Source: Guillardia theta CCMP2712
Lineage: Eukaryota > Cryptophyceae > Pyrenomonadales > Geminigeraceae
Assembly (NCBI RefSeq): GCF_000315625.1
Contig: NW_005434664.1
Span: 772,034-793,582 of the forward strand
Length of the DNA: 21,549 nt
Direction: 5' to 3'
Shown: positions 1 to 9,000 of the stretch, piece by piece
Layout: each line of letters starts with the position of its first letter
How positions within the stretch are numbered: the first letter of the stretch is position 1
Notes under the pieces: generated by a model
The model's input: the letters and a program-made list of their open reading frames with translations, nothing else
Database searches by the model: none
What the model was told of the DNA's origin: nothing
Program-made: the position numbers and the translations under genes

Positions 1-36
1 CCGCGGTCAGTCGCCACCCGGCAGGTCAGGCTGGGG

Positions 37-625
37 CTACATGGGTTGATCTTGGTCAGGTCGAGGTGCCGGGGAGGGGGCCCTTGCAGGCGAGTCAGTC
101 CCCGAGGCCCGAGACCGAAGGCGTCGAGTGAGTTCACCTGTCGGGGTTGCGGACGCGGTGGCGACATTGGACTTGTTGGACGGGTTGGTGGCGCCGTTGA
201 GTTGAGGAGGAGTAGACGAGGAATTGCTGGCCTGCGGGCGGCACAGGAGAATTCAAAGCACATTGAAACAGGAAGGGAGGAGGAGGAGAATTTGCAAGAA
301 TGTTTGGATGAGATGCAAGGGATTAGGAGGATGGGAGATAGAGAAAATTGGGGCAGATAGCAAGAAGCGTGTGCGATTCTTGAGAAGAGGAGGAAGAATG
401 GAAGAAGAGACAGTCAAGACATGAGAGAAGGAAAGAAGGAGACGAGAGGAGGGGAGAGGAGAGGAGAGGAGGGGAGAGGAGAGGAGGGGAGGGGAGGAGC
501 AGAGGAGAGGAGCAGAGGGACGAGAAGAGCGGAGGGAGAGGGACGAAGGGCAAACCGATAGCTGGGAGGATCTCTGTTGGTTCTGGGAGGCTTCACTCTT
601 CTTCTCTTCGATCTTCTTCTTCAGT
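37..625 (-). CDS. Possible terminal exons of a minus-strand gene (Ser/Gln-rich, unknown)
   Basis: Two candidate exons lie at 556-625 (23 codons; charged start LKKKIEEKKSEASQNQQ, then Ser/Gln-rich) and 37-231 (65 codons; Ser/Asn/Thr/Pro-rich, ending in RPDQDQPM and a TAG). A GT-AG intron of 324 bp would join them in phase; its acceptor (…gccgcccgcag) is good, and its middle is CT-rich on this strand, as in introns of the other genes. They may be the 3' end of the gene at 862-2112 or a separate gene. No family is recognised and a low-complexity reading frame can arise by chance in GC-rich DNA, so confidence is low. Confidence 0.25.
430..545. repeat. Purine tract, GGAGA/GGGGA simple repeat
   Basis: An irregular run of GAGGGGAGAGGAGAGG units. 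On the minus strand it reads as a CT-rich tract and would lie inside the possible intron 232-555. Confidence 0.8.
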
Positions 626-792
626 CTGTAGCCTTGTTAGCAGCGGATGCTTCACGCAGTTTCCCCCCACTCCATAATCTGCTGCTCCAGTGCTAAGGCC
701 GTGTGGTTGGCGCTCGAGCTGGGCGCTGACGTGGCAACTTGTACCCCTCGACCCCTACCAAATTTGCATCATCACTATAATCATCTTGAATA

Positions 793-860
793 GGAGCAGG
801 AGCAGGAGCAGGAGCAGGTACAGGGGCAGAGGCAGGGGCAGAGGCAGGGGCATCATCAGC
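793..860. repeat. Hexamer repeats AGGAGC and GGGGCAGAGGCA
   Basis: Four AGGAGC copies followed by two diverged 12-mers of GGGGCAGAGGCA type. On the minus strand one frame reads Ala-Pro/Ala-Ser repeats, so it could be coding if the alternative 3' end of the upstream minus-strand gene is right. Confidence 0.75.
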
Positions 861-861
861 A

Positions 862-2112
862 TCAGCAATAGCCATAATCTTCATCGTCATCATAATGATC
901 TAGTCGAGCCATCATCAAGTTATCATATCGTCTCCTTCATCTCAACAGGCCTTCTTCGTTCGACTGTTCGCGATCATCCTCGTACCATCCTCGCATCGCA
1001 GTCATCACTCCTCTCCCTCTCCCCCGTATCGCCGGCGGCTTCGCAATTCCCTTGTTGATGTCAGCCCGTGACTTTCGCAAAGTAGACAAGCATACCCGTC
1101 GAAGAACATGCAGGCTACCAGGTTGAGCTAAGAACATCATCATCATCATCATCATCCCAGCCAATGACACGAATACCCGCCGTCCTAAATGTGTTGGACG
1201 TGTACAACTTGTTTTGAGTGTTGGCAGGTAGAGTCTTCTGTTGCGAGCTCGAGCTCACGATCACATTTCTAACTGTGTTGTCATCGTCCGAGAAGTCGTC
1301 GTCGAAGTTCACGACCTATTCAAGGAGAGGTCTCACAAGGAGGACGATGACGAGGGTACACTCACGAGGCTGCTCTCTGTCTTCGAAGAGGAAGCAGCTG
1401 CATGGCTGCTTGCAGCGTTCGAAGTAACATGCCTTGATGCTGCCACATATGATTGTTACTACCAACATCATCGTAATCGCCAGCTTCATCAGCATCATTG
1501 TCGTCATCATCATAATCATCGTCGTCTTTCACGCGTCATTCCTTCCCCACACCTGTGGATGCAGCCGTCGTAGAGGTGCCTTGAGAGCATGCCAATTTCC
1601 TTCAAGCAACAACATCAGAGGCACATGCCTTCACAACACACTGGCTCACTTCTGCTCTTCCAGAAACCTGTCAAGATCTCCTGCTCCCAACAGTGTCATG
1701 TGATGCTTGTCCCTCCCCTCCCCTCCCTCCCTCCCTTCCCTCCCTCCCTCCCTCCCTTCCCTCCCTCCCTTCCCTCCCTCCCTCCCCTCCCTTCCCTCCC
1801 TCCCTCCCTCCCTCCCTCTCCCTCCCCTCCTTACCCAGATTTGTTGTCGGCGCTTTGTCTTGATCCATGCCTAGCAACTCCCACGAGGCCTCAAATCAGC
1901 TCATCCTGCCTTTCACAGCCGGCGGAAACCATTGACTGCTACAAGATTGATCAGCGGGCCCATGGGCTGAAATCTTAGGTGCGGCAAACACTGCATCCCC
2001 TTTGTGGGACCGTAGTTCATCTTGAACAAGTTTTCACCTCGCGATCATGATGACTACACTCAATGGAATCGTAATCAACATCCTCATCGCTATCAGCATC
2101 CTTTCTTGGCAT
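862..2112 (-). CDS. Tentative 10-exon gene, acidic protein of unknown function (about 216 aa)
   Basis: I do not recognise this protein. Exons on the minus strand, in order: 2038-2112, 1917-1973, 1835-1870, 1650-1705, 1553-1599, 1366-1483, 1177-1268, 1096-1127, 986-1050, 862-934. All proposed introns are GT-AG, the phases join, the total is 651 nt, and six of the nine introns are 45-51 bp, the size typical of the certain genes nearby. The product starts MPRKDADSDEDVDYD, has a middle segment with LGAGDLDRFLEEQKK, a stretch of Gln/Leu/Arg helix-like sequence, a basic IRGRGRG patch and an acidic end (DHYDDDEDYGYC). An in-frame ATG at 2151 could add 13 residues. The acceptors for exon 2 (1973) and exon 7 (1268) are the weakest choices. 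The 3' end is unsure: a donor at 'GGA|gtgatg' near 1006 could instead lead into an Ala-Pro repeat frame (about 750-893) and on to the exons at 37-625. No homology supports the model, only splice and phase consistency. Confidence 0.45.
1706..1834. repeat. (CCCTCC)n-type pyrimidine repeat
   Basis: An almost pure run of CCCTCC/CCCTTCC units on the plus strand. It would form intron 3 of the tentative minus-strand gene, where it is purine-rich in the sense direction, unlike most repeat-filled introns in this window. Confidence 0.85.
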
Positions 2113-2151
2113 GCACAACCTCCTCTCTGTCGTGTTTACCCTAACACTCAT

Positions 2152-3648
2152 CAATGACCGTCTCAATACCAATATCTCCTTCCCTCCCCTTCTTCCCTCC
2201 CCCTTCCCCTTCCGCCCCCCGCTCCCCTCCTCGCCCGCTCCCCACTTCTCACGTCGGACACACCCAAAATTTCCTCCTCTCCCCTGCATCCTCCTATCTA
2301 TTCCGGGATGCACATCATTCTCTGTATCCGCATCCTTTCACACGGGGTTCTAACATCGTCTTCATGTCACTATTCTCCTCCTTCTCCCCTTCATTTTCGC
2401 CATTTCCCCTCTCCTTTCATCTCCCATCCCTGGCTCGTTCCCTTCATTCCCGGCTCGATATTCCGTTACTCCTTTGTAACTGTGGCCAAAGTACCCACCC
2501 ACCAGTAGTCTATCTGGAAAACTACCCAGTACAGTATCGATTTCACTACCCTACCTTCCTCTCTGACACCCCATCTGCTACCTTGTTAGTACCACCCCTC
2601 CTGGAGCCCTCACCTAAAAAGCAGCGAAACAAGGGATTGCCCCCACTACCCCCACCCTACCATTTGATACCCCCACCCCACTCCATCCCCTCAGATACAA
2701 TCTACCACTCCGTCGGACACCGGGACAGCTAAATTTTAACCCTTCAAAATAAGACCCACCCTACCCTACCTTGACCCAGAGAATTACAGGAGAAAGTACC
2801 TCCCTCCATCCCATAATTGAATCTAATCTGTTAAAATTTAAGCCCCTGGATGCCTTAAATTAACCCACCACCCCACCCCCAATTTACACGGACGAAAGGG
2901 TAGGTTCCCCGAGCACCAAATCGTGTAGAGGAAATGGACCCCACCTCCACCATGTGGATTTCAACTACCCCTACCCTTAATACCTGAAACAAACGAACAG
3001 TACCCCCACTGAAATTTCACCACCGGGTACTTTTCCCATAAGAATAGAGTTTTATGTACCCGTATCAAAGATGACCCACCCCTCCATTTCGAAAAGTGAT
3101 CCTGGATACCGGGGTATTCTCACACATACCCATACAGAGTACCCGACCCCCCATGACGGCCCTGCACCGCGCCATGGCCTAGCGGCTGGGGACGTGAGGG
3201 GAGGGGAGATGCTCTTGAGAGAGGACGGGACGATCTGCGTGTGTGTGCGATGAGCTGAACAGAAATAGACGAGGATGCTGGTTTAAAATGAGAGGCCTCG
3301 CGTTCAGCGAGCATGCAAGGAAATGGTGGCAGCTGGTTGAAATGTATGCTGTAAGTGCGCAAGGAGTTTCAACCAATTAGATACGTGTCCTTGTGTGAAG
3401 GGAAGGAGTCGATGAATCTGATGTTTGATTTTCATTCCGGAGACCTTCCAGCCGAGTCAGAGGCTTGTTGCCTCTTCTTCCCTGCAGCAGAGAGGTGGAA
3501 AACAAACAAGCATCGATTTGTAGTACTCTAGCAAATTGAGTTGTGAAGATTTCGTTGATTTTGCTCGATTCTGTGGAAGACAGATCCGTCATGCAGGACG
3601 TTCCCAGAGGACTGATCTGAATGATGGCAGATTGAAGATTAGTTTCAA
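2152..3648. other. Intergenic region with no supported gene; TACCC-rich tract
   Basis: About 1.5 kb between the tentative minus-strand gene and the PP6 gene. The first 300 bases are pyrimidine-rich (CCCTCC, CTTCCCC). From about 2490 to 3155 the plus strand is crowded with TACCC, ACCCC and GTACC motifs and has few purine runs. 3160-3648 looks more ordinary and probably holds the 5' flank of the phosphatase gene. Open frames here are low-complexity and have no family features. No TATA box was found at a useful distance from 3649. Confidence 0.6.
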
Positions 3649-5402
3649 ATGGGGGTCGATTTGGACAAATGGATCGCCAAGGTTTCAAAAACTCCCTGTC
3701 GTTTCCCTCTCTGACAAACTCGGAAGGTCCGGGACTGCGAATATCTACCAGAGAACGATCTCAAATGCTTGTGCCAAATGGTAGCGATGGAAGGAAGACC
3801 TCTCCTTCCTGACGACTCTGTGTAGGTGAAGGACCTGCTGGTGGAGGAGAGCAACGTGCAACCTGTGCAGGCTCCTGTCACAGTGTGCGGAGACATACAC
3901 GGGCAATTCTACGATCTTCTGGAGCTGTTCAAGGTGATCCGAGGGCTCGCGGGTGACGGCCTCTCATGCCGAGACGCAGGTTGGGGAGGAAGTTCCAAAC
4001 ACATCATACGTATTCATGGTGACACCCGTGCCCCCCTGCCCCTCGACGGATTCTGACGTTCCAACCTGCGTCGTAGGGGGATTTTGTTGATCGTGGCTAT
4101 AACAGTGTAGAAACCTTCACCTTCCTGATGCTCTTGAAGGCTCGGTAATGACGTGTCAGGGAGATCCCTGTTCGTGTGCTCACTGCCATGCAGATATCCA
4201 GCCAACATCACACTTCTACGGGGAAACCATGAAAGTCGTCAAATAACACAGGTGAGTCAAGGCCTTGCAGAGGCTGGACAGCCTCCTGTGGTCTCGGCCC
4301 CGATGATCTCGTTCGTAAGGTGTATGGGTTTTACGAAGAATGTCAAAGGAAGTATGGAAATGCAAACGCATGGAAGTATTGCACGGTGTTTACCTTCTGT
4401 GCTGTTTGCTCCGAAACAACTCAACAGATCGTCTCAGGAAGTTTTTGACTATTTGAACGTGGCTGCAGTCATTGATGGACGAGTTCTGTGCGGTAAGCAG
4501 CATGCTCCTGCCATTCACAGCCACCCCTGCTGACCTCGCGACAGTACATGGCGGCCTGTCACCAGACATCGTCACTCTAGACCAGATGCGGCTCATCGAT
4601 AGAAATCAGGAAATCCCTCACGAGGGAGCGTTTTGCGGTGATCCATTGCCGCTGCTCGAGGAAGCTCCCTGACCTTCTCCCGTCACAGACCTTATGTGGT
4701 CGGACCCCGAGGACATCGAGGAATGGTCGGTGAGCCCTCGTGGGGCTGGTTGGCTGTTCGGTTCCAGGTGCGGCTGCGATCCCCCGGTGCGAGCAAGACG
4801 CCTGATGGACATGGCAGGGTCACAGCAGAATTTTGCGACATGAACGGGCTGGAGCTTGTATGCCGTGCCCACCAGCTCGTGCAGGTCAGAAGTAGAGATC
4901 ACCTCCGACGGGCTTCCTGGTCGCTCATGCTTTGATCCTACAGGAGGGCTTCAAGTACATGTTCCCCCAACAGGTGCTCCTCGTAACCGCTCCATGTGCT
5001 CCTCTGACTAGCATTTGCAGAACCTCGTCACCGTCTGGTCAGCCCCCAACTACTGCTATCGCTGCGGGAATGTCGCGGCCATCCTTCAATTTGACGAGAG
5101 CCTGGTAAGCGCGATTGTCCCTCGAGCAAGGAGTGGAGGTGGATAGCTGTGATCTGAAAGGAGGGAGGAGAGGCCGGTTCCCTTGATCGCGGGACAGTGC
5201 AGCGAATGATATGTTGTTGTTGATGACAACGGGGCAGTGTGTGTGCAATCTGCTGACCTGCTCTCTCAGCATCGCAACTTCCTCCTCTTCAACGAAGTCC
5301 CTGAATCTGAGCAGTCTATGCCCTCCAGGACTGCAGCGCCGGTAAGAAAAAGCATCACTGCCGACGTTGATTTGACCATTCCATACGCAGTACTTCTTCT
5401 AA
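3649..5402 (+). CDS. PPP6C: Protein phosphatase 6 catalytic subunit (Sit4/PPP6C type), 15 exons
   Basis: Serine/threonine phosphatase of the PPP family, a two-metal enzyme that dephosphorylates proteins in growth, cell-cycle and DNA-damage signalling. Exons: 3649-3681, 3727-3780, 3826-3933, 3980-4018, 4077-4144, 4194-4251, 4320-4385, 4438-4492, 4545-4637, 4689-4767, 4818-4884, 4944-4973, 5021-5104, 5270-5341, 5391-5402. They total 918 nt, or 305 residues, the same length as human PP6. The PPP motifs occur in order: [55 protein letters not shown] and [14 protein letters not shown]6-type features are EESNVQPV near the N-terminus and a tail ending TAAPYFF, matching the PP6 tail PYFL except for the last residue. 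Thirteen of the 14 introns are 45-68 bp; the other is 165 bp. The closest alternatives, PP4 and PP2A, fit less well. No missing catalytic motif was seen. Confidence 0.97.
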
Positions 5403-5593
5403 AGAAATCCTCACAGTGAACATGTGAAAAGAGGCTCGGCCACTAGAATTTCTCTTCAAGTTGTATAGATGGTAGTTTCATGCAAGTTCTTCCGCCGAAG
5501 TAAAATCGTCTCCCATGGACCCAACCACTCCTTGCAAACCTTCGCCTCGCTGCTCTGCTCATCTCATACGCCTTGGGCTCTCCTCATCTTGTC

Positions 5594-5752
5594 TCCTCCC
5601 CTCCTACTTATCTCCTCCTCCTCCTCCTCCTCCTACATATCTCCTCCTCCTCCTACATATTGCATTCTTCTTCTCCTCCTCCTCCTACATATCGCATTCT
5701 TCTCCTCCTCCTCCTCCTACATATCGCATTCTCCTCCTCCTCCTCCTCCTCG
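5594..5752. repeat. CTC-trinucleotide minisatellite with CTACATAT spacers
   Basis: Blocks of (CTC)4-6 alternate with CTACATAT at 5633, 5653, 5685 and 5717. The last three spacers are followed by TGCATTCTT, CGCATTCTT or CGCATTCTC. The higher-order unit is about 20-32 bp and varies with the number of CTC triplets. Confidence 0.85.
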
Positions 5753-5918
5753 CACTTTTACCATCAATCCCTTGTCGGGCTGCATTTTGTCGTCGAGAAG
5801 CGGCGAGTACAGGGAAAAGCCTTGGGGTAGGGGGTACTCATGTGGACTATTGGGGGTAGGGTGGGGGAAACAAACAAGGGAAGTGCTCTCTAAGAGCTCG
5901 GTCGAACGACGGGAAGAG

Positions 5919-5958
5919 GGAGGAGCGAGGAGCGAGGAGCGAGGAGCGAGGAGCGAGG
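5919..5958. repeat. GAGGAGC heptamer tandem repeat
   Basis: Five head-to-tail GAGGAGC copies about 120 bp upstream of the XPF start codon. Confidence 0.75.
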
Positions 5959-6077
5959 GAGAAGAGGGGCACGGAAGGGCTACCAGTAGCAGCAGTCATG
6001 TGACCTGTCCTGCTCGCATGGTTGCGCAGTAGAGACAGATAGCAGCCGAAGCTGCGATCCACGAGGACGGACTGAAG

Positions 6078-9000
6078 ATGCAGGAAATTTGGAATGCGAT
6101 AGTGCAGGAGTTGATCGAGAACGATGCTCTCGTTATCCTGGGCAAGGTGAGTTCCCGTCTTCCTGCTGCCTCCCTCCCTGCATGTCCACTCCCAGCTCTA
6201 GCCCGATCGCTTTCCCTGGCCGCCCGCTCTTTTGTTGCCTGCATGAATGACTGCCACTTTCCTGCACTCTTCCCCTTCTCCCACTTCTCCGTCCTTCTCC
6301 TCCATGCTCTGTCATCAAGATCACCCGATCACCTCACGGCGCCAACAGGGGCTGGGAGTCTTCGAGGTTGCGGCGAAGTTCCTGGAGATCCACTCTTACT
6401 CCTCCTCGTTTGTCATCCTGGTCAACGCCCCCCGGACCGTACAGGCCCAGCTCGAGCTGCTGCATCACGCGCGCGGCTGCGACCGACCAACCACGAGCAT
6501 CAACAACGAGTACACGGGGGAGGAGCGGGAAGCAATCTACGCAGGAGGAGGAGTGGTGGCGGTCACCTCGAGGATCCTCGCCGTCGATCTCCTCACAGGG
6601 CGGGTCCCTGCGGAGAAGCTGCGGGGGCTTTTCGTGTGGGACGCGCACAAGGTGTCGGAGACGTCGTCCGAGGCGTTCATCCTGCGGCTCTACAGGCAAA
6701 GGAACAAGGAGGGGTTCATCAAGGGGCTGTCGGACTGCCCGGAGGGGTTCGGCCATGGGTTCTTCAAGGTAGAAAAGGTGATGAAGGTTCTGTTCGTCAA
6801 GAAGCTGTTCCTCTGGCCTCGCTTCCACGTCAAGATCAACCAGTGCTTTGCCAAGGATGAGGTGAGGGGACTCGATAGACTGCCGCGCCTCTTCCCCGCG
6901 CTCCTCCTCCTTCTCTTGCTGCTTCCCTCGCTCGTTCCATGTTATCCTCCCCTCCTGGCTGCTCTGCTCTGCTCTGCTCTGCTCTGCTCTGCTCTGCTCT
7001 GCTCTGCTCTGCTCTGCTCTGCTCTGCTCTGCTCTGCTCTCTGCTCTCTGTGCTCTGCTCTCTGTGCTCTGCTCTGCTCTGCTCTGCTCTGCTCTGCTCT
7101 GCTCTGCTCTGCTCTGCTCTGCTCTGCTCTGCTCTGCTCTGGTCATCTTGTCTCATCTCACTATCTATCTCTCACTTTCTCCCGCTTCCTCCATCTCATC
7201 CTCCCCCCTCCCCCCCCGCCTCCCATTTCACAATCTCTTCTGCTGTCCCTCCCTACATCCTCCTCCTTCGCATGCTCCCGTCTCCTCACCGGGCCGAGCA
7301 GGTAGACCTAGTGGAGCTGAAGCAGGAGATGAATGCGGGCATGGCGGAGCTGCAGGGAGCGATCATCGACGCCATGGACTCCTGCCTGGTCGAGATGAAG
7401 AAGACCAACAAGATCGACGTCTCCGAGCTGAGCATCGAGTCTGCCCTTCAGCTGTCCTTCGACGTCACCATCCGGAGGCAACTGAACCCTTCCTGGCACA
7501 AGGTCGGGCCTAAGATCAGGCAGATCGTCGAGGACCTCAAGACTCTCCGGCGCCTGCTGGGGTTCCTGCAGGAGTACGACTGTGTCTCGTTCCTGGACCT
7601 GGTGGACAACCTCCGGGGCTCGATCCACACTGACACGGGGCACCCTCCCTTCTGGATCTACACGCCGGCGGGGCAGAGGGTCTTCGATGCAGCCAAGAAC
7701 AGGGTGTACAAGCTGGAAGGGGGGGGGGAGGGAGGGAGAGAGGCGGAGAAGGGAGGCAGGAGGAGGCAGGAGGGCCACGGGACTCTGCGGGGGAGGACGC
7801 TGCGCCCTGTGCTGGAAGTGAATCCGAAGTGGGACCTGGTGCTGGAGGTGCTTGAGGAGATCAACGAGACGAGATTGCAAGTTGCCTCCTCCTCCTCCTC
7901 CTCCTCTTCCTCCTTGGCTCCCTCCCTCGGCCCCACTCTGGTGATCGTCAAGGACGAGAGGACGGCGTCGCAGGCTCGGGACGTCCTCTCGTTTGGCCCG
8001 CAGGCGTGCATGCTGCACTCGTTCCAGCGCTACTGCTGGAAGAAACTTGACATGGTGCGGCAGCAGCGGGATGTGCAGCAGAAGAGAAGGGGAAACTCTA
8101 GAGCGCCGGACGTGCTGGATGTGGAGGAAGGAGTGGAGCTCAGTACCTTCCAGGTGGAGTCGAGGCTGCTTGCAGCGCTTGCGCAGGAGGAGGACTTTTT
8201 CTGTCTCATCCGCCAGCCACAGCTGCTCAAGGCGACGGTGCGGGTGGAAGGGGAGGAGGAGGTGGCGGGAGGAAACAGCGAGGGGAATCGGCTGCAGCGG
8301 GTAGCGAGGAGCGAGGTGGTGGAGGTGGACAGCTCGGAAGGGGAGGAGAAGAAGGAGGGGGAGGCAGGAGGGGGGGGAGACGCGCTGCTCTGCGACCCCT
8401 CTGACTTCAGCTTGAAACTTGAAGAGGACGATGCCAAGTCGCTTGCCTCCTCCATCCCCTCCTCCACCCTCGTCAACTGGGCGCGGGAGGATTGCAAGAA
8501 CCTCCTCCTCCACGTTCGATCGGGCGGGCACGAGGGGAGCGCAGAGCTGGCGCGCGACGGCGTGCTGGAGGCGTTCGAGGTGGCTAGGGAGACTTGGGAG
8601 GGAGGAGGAGGAAGGGGAGGGTTCGACAAGTTTCTTGACATGTGGGAGGCGAAAGTTCCAAGGGGGCTGGAGATTGTGATTGCACGAGCCACGTCCCTTG
8701 CGCAGGAGGAGGAGAGGAGAGGGGGGGAGGAGGGGAAGTTGCGGCAGCTCATCGAGGAGCTGGTTCGTACCATGCAGGAAGCGTATGCGCGGGTGATGGG
8801 GAAGCAGGGGGAGGAGGTGCCGGAGTGGCTCAGGATGGAGGAAGGAGAGGAGGACAAGGAGGAGGACAAGGATGTAGAGATAATTGAGCTGGAACAAGAA
8901 GGAGGAGAAGGAGTAGCGGGAACAGGAGCAGCAGGGGGAGCAGCAGGAGCAGCGAGGGAAGGAGGAAAAAAGAGAAAGATTGCGACTCCAGGGGGGAAGA

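Larger units (their letters stand above)
5403..6077. other. Intergenic region between PP6 and XPF genes
   Basis: It holds the 3' flank of the phosphatase gene, with no AATAAA seen, then a CTC-rich minisatellite, a short TACCC-type patch in reverse orientation (5821-5870, GGGGTAGGGGGTACTC), a run of GAGGAGC heptamers, and the 5' flank of the XPF gene. An in-frame TAG at 6030-6032 lies upstream of the XPF start. No separate gene is supported. Confidence 0.6.

Noticed and set aside
2154-2732. 192-codon plus-strand frame
   Set aside because: Low-complexity Pro/Ser-rich translation of a CT-rich tract, with no recognisable domain and no supported splice partners.
2490-3155. TACCC-rich tract as telomeric repeat
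   Set aside because: The spacing is irregular and no fixed unit such as CCCTAAA or CCCTAA is repeated in tandem.
3377-3688. 103-codon minus-strand frame
   Set aside because: It overlaps exon 1 of the PP6 gene on the other strand and shows no family feature.
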